The translations under genes were made by a program, and so were the position numbers. DNA of 64,000 nucleotides from Fragum whitleyi (taxonomy: Eukaryota; Mollusca; Bivalvia; Cardiida; Cardiidae), in the NCBI GenBank assembly GCA_948146395.1, contig OX411549.1, positions 28,333,272 through 28,397,271 on the forward strand, in the 5' to 3' direction. Shown piece after piece: positions 24,901 to 36,900 of this stretch (position 1 is its first letter; every line of letters starts with the position of its first letter). The notes under the pieces are model-generated. The model made no database searches and had not been told where the DNA came from. It saw nothing but the letters and a program-made list of their open reading frames with translations.

Positions 24901-27900
24901 CCGCAGATTCAGCACATATATCATCAGTGAACAGATAAATAAACGAATCTTGTAAGAAAAATATAAATTATTTCGATATTTAATGGAATCGAAATTGATT
25001 TTTTGTTGTTGCAATCCTGGTTTAATATTGCGATAAATGTTTATTTTATTATGTGGCAAATATTGTAAATAAATGACGTCATGTGTTAACAAAGTACAAA
25101 TAACACTGCTTTCTGAACTGTCGTGATGGGCGGGGGTTGCGTTCCCAACTTTGTAAGACTGACCTTGGTGGTAACCCTGACCCCTGCTGCTCACCAAACA
25201 TCCATGGCCGAGTAGAGGGTCGTATCTACGGCTTAAATAGAGCCGTGCCTACGACTGTCTGATCGCCCACTAACGATGTTTTATCTTAGAATGTAGATTT
25301 GTCCTGTGGAAATTTTCCCGAATCAAAAGATCGATACTGATAAATTCAAGTTATCCTGAATTACAAGTAAAATATCGATCATGCCTCTATTAAAGCATCT
25401 GCAATATTTATAATCGACTTTCTTGATCCAATCATTATCAAAATCATTCTATGTCATTCTGTTTGTGAATTACATTACCATACTGTATGTTATTTCATGC
25501 GATTGTTTAATAAAGAATATGTTGTGTTGTGTTTTCCGACATCATCAAAATGTTTTACAAGTTTCCTTACACAATAGCTCATCCAAAGCTATAAATAAAC
25601 GTACTGTGATCTCAACTAAATACGATATGGATATTATCTTTAAGAGGACAAATTCAACTTACCTCCAACCCTTCTAGTCCGGCCATGTCTTTTCGAGGAC
25701 TTCTCTTGATAAATCCATTCTTCAGGCCTGGTGAGTACATCAGACGATCCAGATCGTACTTAGATTCGTTGGGTAATCCCAGTCTCATGTTTGGTGATAA
25801 TTCATCAGGGTCCACCTGAAGCAAAAGGTAAGGGTCAGTACTATCTCAAAGGCAAGTATAGGAAACAGTAAACCCTCACCACTTTTAATGAAATGTTCCT
25901 CTAAACGACAGTATAACATATTTAAAATATGTGACCCGTCACGCGAAAAGGGACCATCCGGGAATTGTGAAAAAATGAATTATTGAAAAAGAGATTTGAT
26001 CCAGCATTGGTCAACCAGAAGTCGCATTTCAAAAATTCTTTCACTTGAAGGTAGCTTAATCATTCTAGATTCAGAAAATATGAACGGTTCAGAAAGTTGT
26101 GACCCTAGTCAGTCTGCGCAGTCCACGCAGTCTGACTAGGATCGACACTTTACGCACTACCCAGATGGTCCCTTTTCGCGTGACGAGTCTCATATAATCA
26201 TGCATTCTATAGAAAAAAATATTGGCGAGATTACTTGCCGTTGCCAACTACATCTTTTCTTAAACATCCCTGAATTGCATTTATTTTATTTTTTGTTTGT
26301 TTTTTGGTTTTTTTAGGGTGATTTTTATACTAAAAGTTAAGGCATAAAGCAATGGCGATTAATCATCATCTGAGCAAAAGTTCCTTCTACCTTCCGAAGA
26401 GACATACCTTGACGTGCAGGCCGCTCCAATGAACGACAAGATAAAAAATATATACATTGCATAGTTAAAAAATATGTATAAATGAAGCAAGGATGATTCG
26501 AGAAAATCTTTTATGGCTCATGTAGTATCGGGAGTACTTAAATGGAACATCGGTAAGTGATTCAGATACCAAAAAGCGACAATTTACCTTATCTATGGAG
26601 TTGTCACGTCATAAATAATGAAATGACGTCACAACTATGCCGTCATGGTAGGCACTCTCTATCAGAAAATGGCGACCAATTAAGCATGAAAAGCAAGAAA
26701 CCTACAATTTTGCAAATATCATACGGAAATATTTCTCGTTCAGATGGCGCTGTATACTCACTAGGGTTTAACAGAAAACCTGAAAATCCTGAATTGGAAA
26801 CCTGTTGGATAGACATTTTTCTTCCCAAATCAAAACCTATACTTTGTGGAGTTATTTATAGACCACCCTCTCAAACAAACTTTTACAACAAATTAGAAAC
26901 TATGTGCCAATCTTTTGATGATTTCTCTTTAGAGGAAATATATATATATTTGGAGATTTTAATACCAATGTCTTAGGTGAATTTTTTTTCTCTCTTATCA
27001 AATTTTACGGCTTTTTGCGATTTGTTTAATTTTTCACAGCTGATCAAAAGTCCTACTAGAATAACTGATATTTCATCTACAACAATTGATCTCATTCTTG
27101 TTTCAGATAGTGATAAAGTGTCTAACAGTGGGGTTGTTGATATTTCTGTAAGTGATCATTCTTTGACTTTTTGTACTCGCAAAATTTGTCGGCAACCTTT
27201 TAGTAAACACAAAACTGTTAAACTTAGATCTTTAAAAAATTACTCTAAAGAGGAGTTTCAAAACTGTTTACTAAATGCAGATTGGAGTGCAGTCATTTTA
27301 AGTGACAATGTCAATGATGCATGGCTTAATTTTAAAGATACATTTCTCTCGGTATTGGATAAATGTGCACCTTTTAAACATTTAAGAATCAGGCAGATAA
27401 CAGAACCCTGGATAAACGATGAAATTTTACACAGTATCCATGAAAGAGATATAGCTTTTAAGAAGTATAAGGCAACAAAACTTTCTTCTGTCTATGAAAT
27501 GTTCAAAGAACTTCGTAATTCTACTAAATCCCTTATATACAAGGCAAAGAAGGAATACTTTCAAAGTGTTTTGGACCATAGCAAACATGACTCCAAAGCT
27601 CTTTGGAAGTGTTTGCAACAACTTGGATTACCTTCAAAGAAGAATGTGTGTTCATCTGCAAATATTGGCTTAAAGATAGATGGTGAAATCTGTTTTGACT
27701 TTTTTAATGTTGCACAAAGATTTAATGCTTTTTTCACAACTGTTGCAAATAAACTAGTTGAAAATCTACCAGCCAATGATTCATATTATGGTAAACAGTT
27801 TGTCAGTAAATTTTATATGTCCAAAGATGTTTTTCCTCACAGTTTTTCCTTTTCCATCGTTACTCAAGATAAAATTCTGAAATATCTTCTCAATCTTAGC

Positions 27901-30900
27901 CCAAATAAGGCAACTGGGTTAGATGGTTTCCCATGTAGATTTATTAGAGATGGTGCACCAATTATTGCTTGTCATTTAGTGCTTGTGATAAACCTTTCCA
28001 TTATTCAAGGCTCTGTTCCTGATGATATAAAGAATGCTAGAGTTATACCCCTGTATAAGAAAAATGATAAAACTGAGGTGGGTAATTATAGACCTGTGTC
28101 GGTTTTGAGTAAATTTCAAAGGTGTTTGAAAGAGTCATTTATGATCAACTGGATGATTACTTGTCTTAAAAAAGATTCTTTACAGTTTTCAATCTGGTTT
28201 TAGGCGTGGTTTCTCTACCGCTACAACTTTGATTCATTTGTCAGATTTCATCAGATTTAATATGGACCAAGGTAATATGGTTGGGATGGTTTTACTTGAT
28301 TTACAAAAGGCGTTTGATACAGTCAATTATGATATTTTATTGATGAAACTTGAATGTATTGGACTCACATCAGATGCCATTAGATGGTTTAAATCCTATT
28401 TCTCTGACAGGACTCAAGTCGTAGAAGTTTCCAGTGTACACTCCAGTCAGGGTTTTACATCATGTGGTGTTCCACAGGGATCAACACTAGGACCCCTTTT
28501 ATTTCTGATATATGTAAATGACATGTCTGCTGTGGTAGAAAATAAATTAGTTTTATATGCTGATGACTCCGGCATCCTTGTCTCTGGTAAAAATGTCACT
28601 GATAAAGAGTCGATACTATCTTCGGAAATGGAAAGGGTTAGTCAATGGCTTGTTGATAATAAGCTTTCATTACATCTAGGCAAAACGGAGTCAATACTTT
28701 TTGGTTCTAAGCCCCGATTGAAAGGTCAGAGTAATTTAAATGTTTCATGTAATGGTATAAGTATACATGCCACCAATTCAGTAAAATATCTTGGTGCAAT
28801 TTTAGATCAACATTTAACTTGTGATGAAATTGCCAGGTCCCTTGTTTCAAAGGCTAATGCACGTTTAAAATTCTTGTTTCGAAATAAACAATTCTTTAAT
28901 CTCCAAACTCGTAAGCTTTTGGTTATGTCCCTCATCCAGTGTCATTTTGATTACGTATGTTCTTTCTGGTATCTTAGCTTAAGTCAGTATTGGAAAAACA
29001 GACTCCAGACTACACAAAATAAATTAGTTCGTTTTGTCTTGGACTTGGGCAGCAGGTCTCATGTAGGAGCCGAGCAATTTAGATTACTTAATTGGTTACC
29101 AGTCCACAGGCGAGTTGAGCAGTTAACCCTATGTCATGTCCATAACATTCACAGAGGAGTGGCCTCAGAATATCTAAGCGAACATTTTAAACCCATCAGT
29201 CAAGTTCATGGCCGTTTGACAAGGTCTAGGGTAACTGCTGTTTCTTCTTCATCTTTTGATACTGAAGTAGCTTTTTCAGATTCTGGCCGGTTTGCTCTCC
29301 CAAAGGTTAAAAACTTCGGTAAGAAGTCTTTTGCTTACCAGGGTATTGTTTCTTGGAACTGCCTGCCACAGCAGCTAAGGGACATGCAATCCTCTATTTC
29401 ATTTAAAACTGCTGTGAAAAAATACCTTTTGGACTTATCTTAACTTTTCTCAACCATTTAATTTCATATATTTTCTAATATTTTCATATCCCCCTTTCTT
29501 AAATACTAAGTGATTGTTTTAAGGACACGTCTTGTTTGTCTTAACTGTCAATTAATAACTGTGATAAATATATTTATCTTTATATTGATAACATTTAAAT
29601 GTGATATGATTGTCTGTGATACAAAAATATGATTTTAGCTCACCTGAGCACATCGTGCTCAAGGTGAGCTTTTGTGATCATTGAATGTCCGTCGTCTGTC
29701 GTCCGTCGTGCGTCGTCTGTCGTCTGTCGTCATGCGTCAACAATTTTAGTGTTCACACTCTACAGGCCACAAATATTGTCCAATCTTCATGAAACTTGGT
29801 CAGAATGTTTGTCAGGTTCCAAGGATGAACCCTATTAAAAATGGGAAGGATCTGTGCCATATCACAGATAAAGGGGCCTTAATGACAATTTTCTTGTTTA
29901 CACTCTAGAGGCCACAAATATGGTCAAATCTTCATGAAACTTTGTCAGAATGTTTGTCAGGTCACAAGGATGAACCCTATTGAAAATGGGAAGGATCCAT
30001 GCCATATCACGGGAAAAGGGGCCTTAATGTTGATTTTCTCGTTTACACTCTAGAAGCCACAAATATGGTCCAATCTTGATAAAACTAGGTCAGAATGTAT
30101 GGTAGGTCATAAGAATGAACCCAATTGAAAATGGTCATGATCCATGCCATATCATGGGAAAAGGGGCCTTATTGATATTTTTCTTGTTGACGCTCTAGAA
30201 GCCACAAATTTAGTCCAATCTTGGTGAAACTTGGTCAGAATATTTGCCAAGTCACGAGGATGAACCTTATTAAAAATGGGGAGGACTCCAACCATATCAC
30301 AGGAAAACGGGCCTTAATGACAATTTTCTTGTTTAAGCTGTAGAAGCTACAAATATTGTCTAATCTTGATAAAACTTAGTCAGAACGTTTATAAGGTCAC
30401 AAGGATGAACCCTATTGAAGATGGTAAGGATCCATGCCATATCACAGGAAAAGGGACCTTAATGACAATTTTCTTGTTTAAGCTGTAGAAGCCACAAATA
30501 TGGTCCAATCTTCATGAAACTTGGTCAGAATGTTTGTCAGGTTCCAAGAATGAACCCTATTGAAAATGGGAAGGATCTGTGCCATATCACAGGAAAAGGG
30601 GCCTTAATGACAATTTTCTTGCTTATGGTCTAGTTGCCACAAATATGGTCTTGTCTTCATGAAACTTTTCCAGATTGTTGGTCAGGTCACAAAGATGAAT
30701 TGTATTGAAAATGGGCAGGAATTGTGCCATATCACAGGAAAACGACAATTTTCTTATTTACAGTCTTAGGGGCCTCAAATCATAAAAGTATATTTATGAC
30801 TTTTGCTGGAAAATTTGATTTATTAAATGAGACAAAGATACGAAGGTGAGCGATATAGGACCATCATGGTCCTCTTGTTCTTTAATGTGATATATTCTAA

Positions 30901-33900
30901 TAATTGAATTGTAAACATGACTTTCTGTGCAATGCCTCCATTATCTAGGACCACAATGGAAATAAGAGGATCTAGTTTTCTTCTTTTTTGTGTTATCCTT
31001 GGTAATGGAGCGCATAACATGGTGCTTTTTTTCAATTTTTCAATTTTTTTCCTCGATGCAAAAAATTATTTGTTATACTACTTTTACTATGCCATGTTCT
31101 GTACTCTTTTACCTAAATAAACTTATTATTATTATTATTATAATTATTATTATTATTATTATTATAGAATGTGTGAGCTGTAAAAATCTCGTTTTTGAAA
31201 GGTCATATCCAGCGAAAAATAACCAATTTCAACGCATTCTACGAAAACAAATTACTAAAATTTTCCGAATCTTTGAGATATATTCCAAATTAGAAATTCT
31301 TTGCAAAAAATTCTGTCAAAAGTTGCTGCATGTTTTGTGTTTCATAAACATGAAATAAAGTATTTTTAAAAATGCTCGCTATTTGTCAGATTGGATTTCA
31401 TCCGACAGAGAACCCGCCATTAAACGTGAAAAATACTTTTTTGTTTATGTATTTCGAAAACAGAAGTGCTTCGAACAATGTTACGTGGCGGCTATTAGCG
31501 CGTGTTACGCACGCGCATATCAATATAACTGATCTTTTTGGCGACAGAATACCACTTTATGCAAGAACTAACTTAATCTTCAGCTACCTTTTACGGTATT
31601 AGGTTGAATTTGAAAAATGTTGAATTTATCGGACACTCTTTGTAGTTGTGGCATTGGTACGTCTTCGCAAAAGAAGGATTCCTAATATCTCCTTCGCAAA
31701 TACCAAAGTACTTGCAGTAAAATAAAACGTTCTCTTCCATTGATTCGTTTTCCTTGATTTTGTAAAATGAAAATTGTAAATCAAATAGCAAATTATAGTA
31801 GTGAATAATCGTAGTTCTGTTTCACCAACCGAGGTTTAGTGTGGATAGATTTACCAAAAAATATTCAGATATCTTTTTAACTTTATTTATTCAGCAACGT
31901 CCTTCAAAACCGCTTCTCTGCATCTTACCTTCCTATTGGCCGCTTCCCATTCTCTCTGCTTCTTCTTCTTGCGTTTCATGTAGAAATAGTATATGATGAA
32001 CGCTAAAATACCAATTACTACTAACATACATATAATAATAATGGCTGCCAAAACGCCTGCTGAGAGGGCCGTGGATTCATCGTCTTCAGAAAATGCTGAA
32101 ATAAAACAAACAAAATTCGTTAGTTTCCGTTTTCAGCTACAGACAAAGAGAGTCAAAATACAGGTGTTTTTTTAATGCCTTTTGTAGCCGCCGTCATAGC
32201 GCAGTTGGTAGAGCGTCGGGCTGTCAATCTAGAGGACCCGGGTTCGATCCCGACGGAGGCACTCATTCTTTCCGACTATTTGTCCCTCACCAATGGGTTA
32301 ATAATCGTAGATGTGAGATAGTAGATGGAGGCTAGGAAGGATGTGATGGTTTTACTGGTAAGAGAAATACCAGGAATCCATTGTTAGGTGATCCAGCCTC
32401 CGCAATATAATTGAAAAAATGTTGAAAGCGGCGTTAAACTCCATTCAATCAGTTAATCCATCAATGCCTTTTGCATTGTGAAACTTAAAAATTAAATATG
32501 CCCCATCTATATGGTAATCTAATAGTCATATTGTATTACAGTTAAGAACATGGTGAAATTGACAAAGCGAATCATTTTGGAATGATTTTGGAATGAAATT
32601 AAATGCGTGCGATGAGCGAGTTTTGATTGACACTAAAGGGAGGTAATCCAATATTGCTCATTTTGTTCAGGATGAAAAAATAGCGATATTTAGTACCTCC
32701 CTTTAATAAAATATGCAGACAAGTTCTGAGAGTAGCTTCCTCTAACTTGAAGAACCAATCAGACGTTATCTATTTCAATTATTTCAGTGAAATCGCGATC
32801 TTTTCTAGCTATCATTTTTTTAATGTAGTCGTTGATGTTATCTTTTTAGTGATTTTGATGCGTTTTTAATGGTTAGGGTGAGTGTTTGGAATGAATGATT
32901 GGGGCGCTGAGAGAGCGATTTAGAATGGTTTTGTTTGAGATGAATGCAAGTTTCATGATGTTACTGACTCTAATTAACTTTGAAATGCAACCACTGATTG
33001 AACTCTGGTGGATCCAATCTTCTATAGAAATATTTCAACCGAGTACACAGATGATCCCTTTTCGCATGACGGGTTATATTTTTTGAGGATTGCTATATTT
33101 TAGTTATGCTGGACTTCGAAACCGCCATTTAAATCACTTATCGGCTTACATCTATTTCATTGAATAATCTTACATTCTGTCGGTAACGTTCGAAGAGTTT
33201 TAAAAAAATGTTTACAGAAAAAAAGACAACTGATATTATAATGATTTCTTCTAAATATCATTCGCATTTCTTTCGAATAACTTAAAAGTTATCCTCCGAA
33301 AGCTTTAAATGTCTTTAGCAAGTAGATTAATAAAATTTCGGGTGACTTTGTCGTAAACAGGATTAAGCCATGTATTTGACATTACTAGTTAGACACAAAT
33401 GGGCTTCTTCTGAATTTAAGCATTTTAGCAAGAATCTGAAAAGATAAACACTTACCACAGAGAACTGAAATATATCAATAGAATATCATAAGATTGGTTA
33501 ACAATTTATAATACTTATAAAACAAGCGTCTTTGGCATAACATTTATTCAATGGCATCGCAATTCGCTCGATATCAAGTTTTGTGAAGTTCATTCATGAT
33601 TCGTGAGGGTTTGAAAATTATTTCAACTTATTCTTGATTTATTAGATTAATTTACAAACCAATAGAAATTATATGATTGTCATAATGTGATTTTTCTTAT
33701 CTTATTTCCTTTTTTTATATTTATCAATTTAATTTCTTATCTCTTTTTTTTTCTATTCTATTAAAATCACAAAGAAGCCATGGTTAACACTGTTAATGTT
33801 ACTTACTTCCGAAATGTTGCGGAACTATAACGGGTACCCTACCCTAGGTAAACTGAACCTCATTTGAGATGAAAAGATTAAAAAAAAAACCCTCAAATCG

Positions 33901-36900
33901 TTGACAATCGAATTTTGATTCGACAGTAATGATTTAGATATTTAAGGCTAATATTTTACCTGAAGCATTCATAGTCAGTGTTGCCCCCGGTGACGCAACG
34001 TATGTATAGTTCATGGTGGACGGGCAGTCCCCGGGATATTGGGTAGCGTAGACTGTACCATAGCCGAACACCCTCTGAAATATTAAAGGAAAAGGCGAAA
34101 TGAAATTTGGGGAATTCAATGGAGGGAGCATAAAGAACCATATGGGGACCAATTAAAACAAATGCTTTTGAAAAGTAGAGGACAAAAATCTCACAAAGAA
34201 GGAGTATTTTTCCACACAGGTAGTAACTATTTTTTAGACATAAATTTGTCATTTCTTTGCGAATGACGTGAAGACTTCATTTATTGACAAAAAGAAAACA
34301 TCAAGTATACTAAGGAAAATTATAAAGTTGCGCTAAATTGAGCAACTGGAGCGTTTTTTAGGAAGACATTTCTATCAAAAAGCTTTAGGACGGGTCTATT
34401 CAAAGATTCTAAATAAATTCATTAACCTAACAGTCGGTCGTATTTAGTGTAATCTCAGGAAACTTATAAAGGGCTTTTACGTAAACTATTCTTTAAATAT
34501 TGAATAATCATTAAATTGAAACATTCGTACAAATAATTTTCAATTTTCACTTTATTTTAAATTGAAATAAACGGTTGATTTTGACTGAGTTTTAATTTTC
34601 TTTGCGCATAGAGATCAGACGCCTTTTGCCTACCAGCACTGCGCATGCGCCGGAAGACCTCAATGTAAACAATAACAATCAACTCTCCTATAGGATGCTC
34701 TTTTGAAAGTGATCATGTGTGCTTAGTCAATACCGTAAGTAATATCAAAGGTATAAGAAAAAGGTTTTCGAATGAGGACGACAACGACTAAACGACGATC
34801 ACGACTACACGACGACCATGAAGGGGCAATACAATGGTTTTCTTGGATTGATTGATTGAATGGAGTTTAACGCCGCTTTCAACATTATTTCAGTTATATC
34901 GCGGCGGCTGGAGCACCTAACAATAGATCCCTGGTATTTCTCCCACCAGTACAACCATCACATTCTATCCTAGCCTCCAGCTGCTATCACACATAGGTCT
35001 ACGATTATCAACCCATTGGTGAGAGACAAATAGTCGGAAAGAATGGGTGCCGCCGTCGGGGGTTTTCTTGGAAAAACAGTCCAGCTGATAACTACATATT
35101 TACATAACATAACGTAACACTTATATGTGGTACTTTGGTCTGTAGTTGCGTCCTGGTTATATACGCGTAGTGAAGACGTTGTTATCGTCGCTCGCACAGA
35201 AAAAACACGACATTATACCGCCTGCTAAAGACAACATTAATACTTACGTAACACGTGAACCTATACGTGGTACTTTGGTCTGTGGTTGCGTCCTGGTTAT
35301 ATACATGTAACGTGTAGACATTGTCACTGTCGGTCGTGTAGTAGACACACGACACTACACCGCCGGCTACAAAAAGAAGAGATTGGAAGATAATATTAAA
35401 AGATACTGAAAAGTATCACCTTTGAATGACAAATGATTCTGCTCCGAAATCGACCGATTTGCTGAAATAACATTTTTTTATTTTGGCAGGCCACTGGGTA
35501 AACAATTTTGGTAAAATTAATTCCTAAGCCCATACTCACTTGAGCAGAGACAATTGAATATGATAAGTATGTTTTCCGCCCAAGCAGCAGATCCAATGCA
35601 TCGTACGAAGTTAAACACATATCAGATAAAGCCAAATCTTCGAGTTTGGCGGTAGCGAAATATTGGATTTTTTTTATTTCGCAATATTTCGCTACCGTCA
35701 AACTCGAAGATTTGGCTTTATCTGATAAGTGTTTAACTTCGTACGGCGCATTCGATTTGCTGCATAGGCGGAAAACATATATAAATCATATATAAAGCCA
35801 AATCTTCGAGTTTGACGGTAGCGAAATAGTGGATTTCGAAACGTCATCGCACATAGTCATATTGAACTGATTAAAATTAAGGACACTTGGACCTGCCATG
35901 AGGGGCCATAACTCGAGATTAAAAATTATTTTTTTTTAATTCTGTAGTGAGAATTTCCGTATATTCTTAATCTTAATAAATTATCAGTTTAGTACGAGAA
36001 AAACATTATAATCTAAGGCGAAGGTCAATACATGGTTCATTGCAGGTTATATCTAAAACGCAGGCCCTTATTTCAAGATAACAAATTGTGGCAAACATTT
36101 TTACAAATTATTCCCCGTTTTGCACGCAAATACACGTACAAAATGGAATATCACTTGTAAACAGTTTGCCCCCTTTGTTATCCTAAACACAGGGCTGGTT
36201 ATGCTCATGTTGAGTACATCCACATAGACGTAACAAGGATTTTAAATTTACACGCACTAAGAAAGCGGCCTACATAGAATATATAGGCTAAAGGGGATAT
36301 GTGGACAGTGACAAATAATGAATGTGCCCGTCCGCTCCCCTTTTCTATGATTTGAGCGTTGTTGAATAATCAAAACATTCTAACTACAGCTTGAATAAGC
36401 TGTAGTTTCGAATTCAGGCTGTAGTTTCCATTTTATGATCATTCATTAACGATATGATTTGAACAATGGTGAATAATCAAAACATCGTAACTACAGCTTG
36501 AAATAGCTGTAGTTACGATTTTCTCATCATTCATCAACGGTATCTTTCGTAATAGGATTTTTTGTGCTACGCACTTGTGTATTGTTTGCAATGGTAGTTT
36601 CGCTCCTTGATCCAAGTCTTTATATCTCATTTTGGCGTTGTAAAAATTGTAGATTTGTTTTGAAGAATGTCTAGTTTCCTTTAAAACGTGGTCCTTAATA
36701 CCTGAGTAAGCTTGAATTTGGTAACAGTATGTATAGTTGAAGGTCATTGTATCTTTGGCTCCCTCGCAGACCGTGAGGTCACTTCCGGATGTACACAGAT
36801 TTCCGTTTCCGGTGTCATAGCTGTAGGTGAAATCTCCAAGAAAAGGAATTGGACATGTCGATTTGACGCTGTCAATAGTGCCTGTAAAAGAGCATGTGCG

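Larger units (their letters stand above)
26540..31167 (+). mobile_element. 5'-truncated LINE with (TTA)n tail, interrupted in its 3' UTR
   Basis: Remnant of an endonuclease (LCGVIYRPPSQTNFYNKLE; GDFN after a frameshift; SDHSLTFC) followed by reverse transcriptase: LSPNKATGLDGFPCRFI, NYRPVSVLSK, FDTVNYDIL, CGVPQGSTLGPLLF and LYADDSGILVSG. The C-terminus ends WNCLPQQLRDM...YLLDLS at 29443. The frame is shifted near 26950, in the T run at ~26985 and near 28110-28190, so it cannot be active. The 3' UTR resumes after the element at 29637-30880 and ends at AATAAACTTATTATT... near 31167. Jockey-superfamily type (inference). It lies in gene 1 intron 8, antisense to that gene. Confidence 0.85.

Noticed and set aside
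29757..30770. CRISPR-like array
   Set aside because: Regular ~145-bp spacing, but whole units are repeated with no unique spacers, and the sequence is eukaryotic.
32187..32262. tRNA gene
   Set aside because: A and B boxes are present, but the anticodon stem is poorly paired, the same head recurs with a SINE body, and target duplications flank the whole unit.
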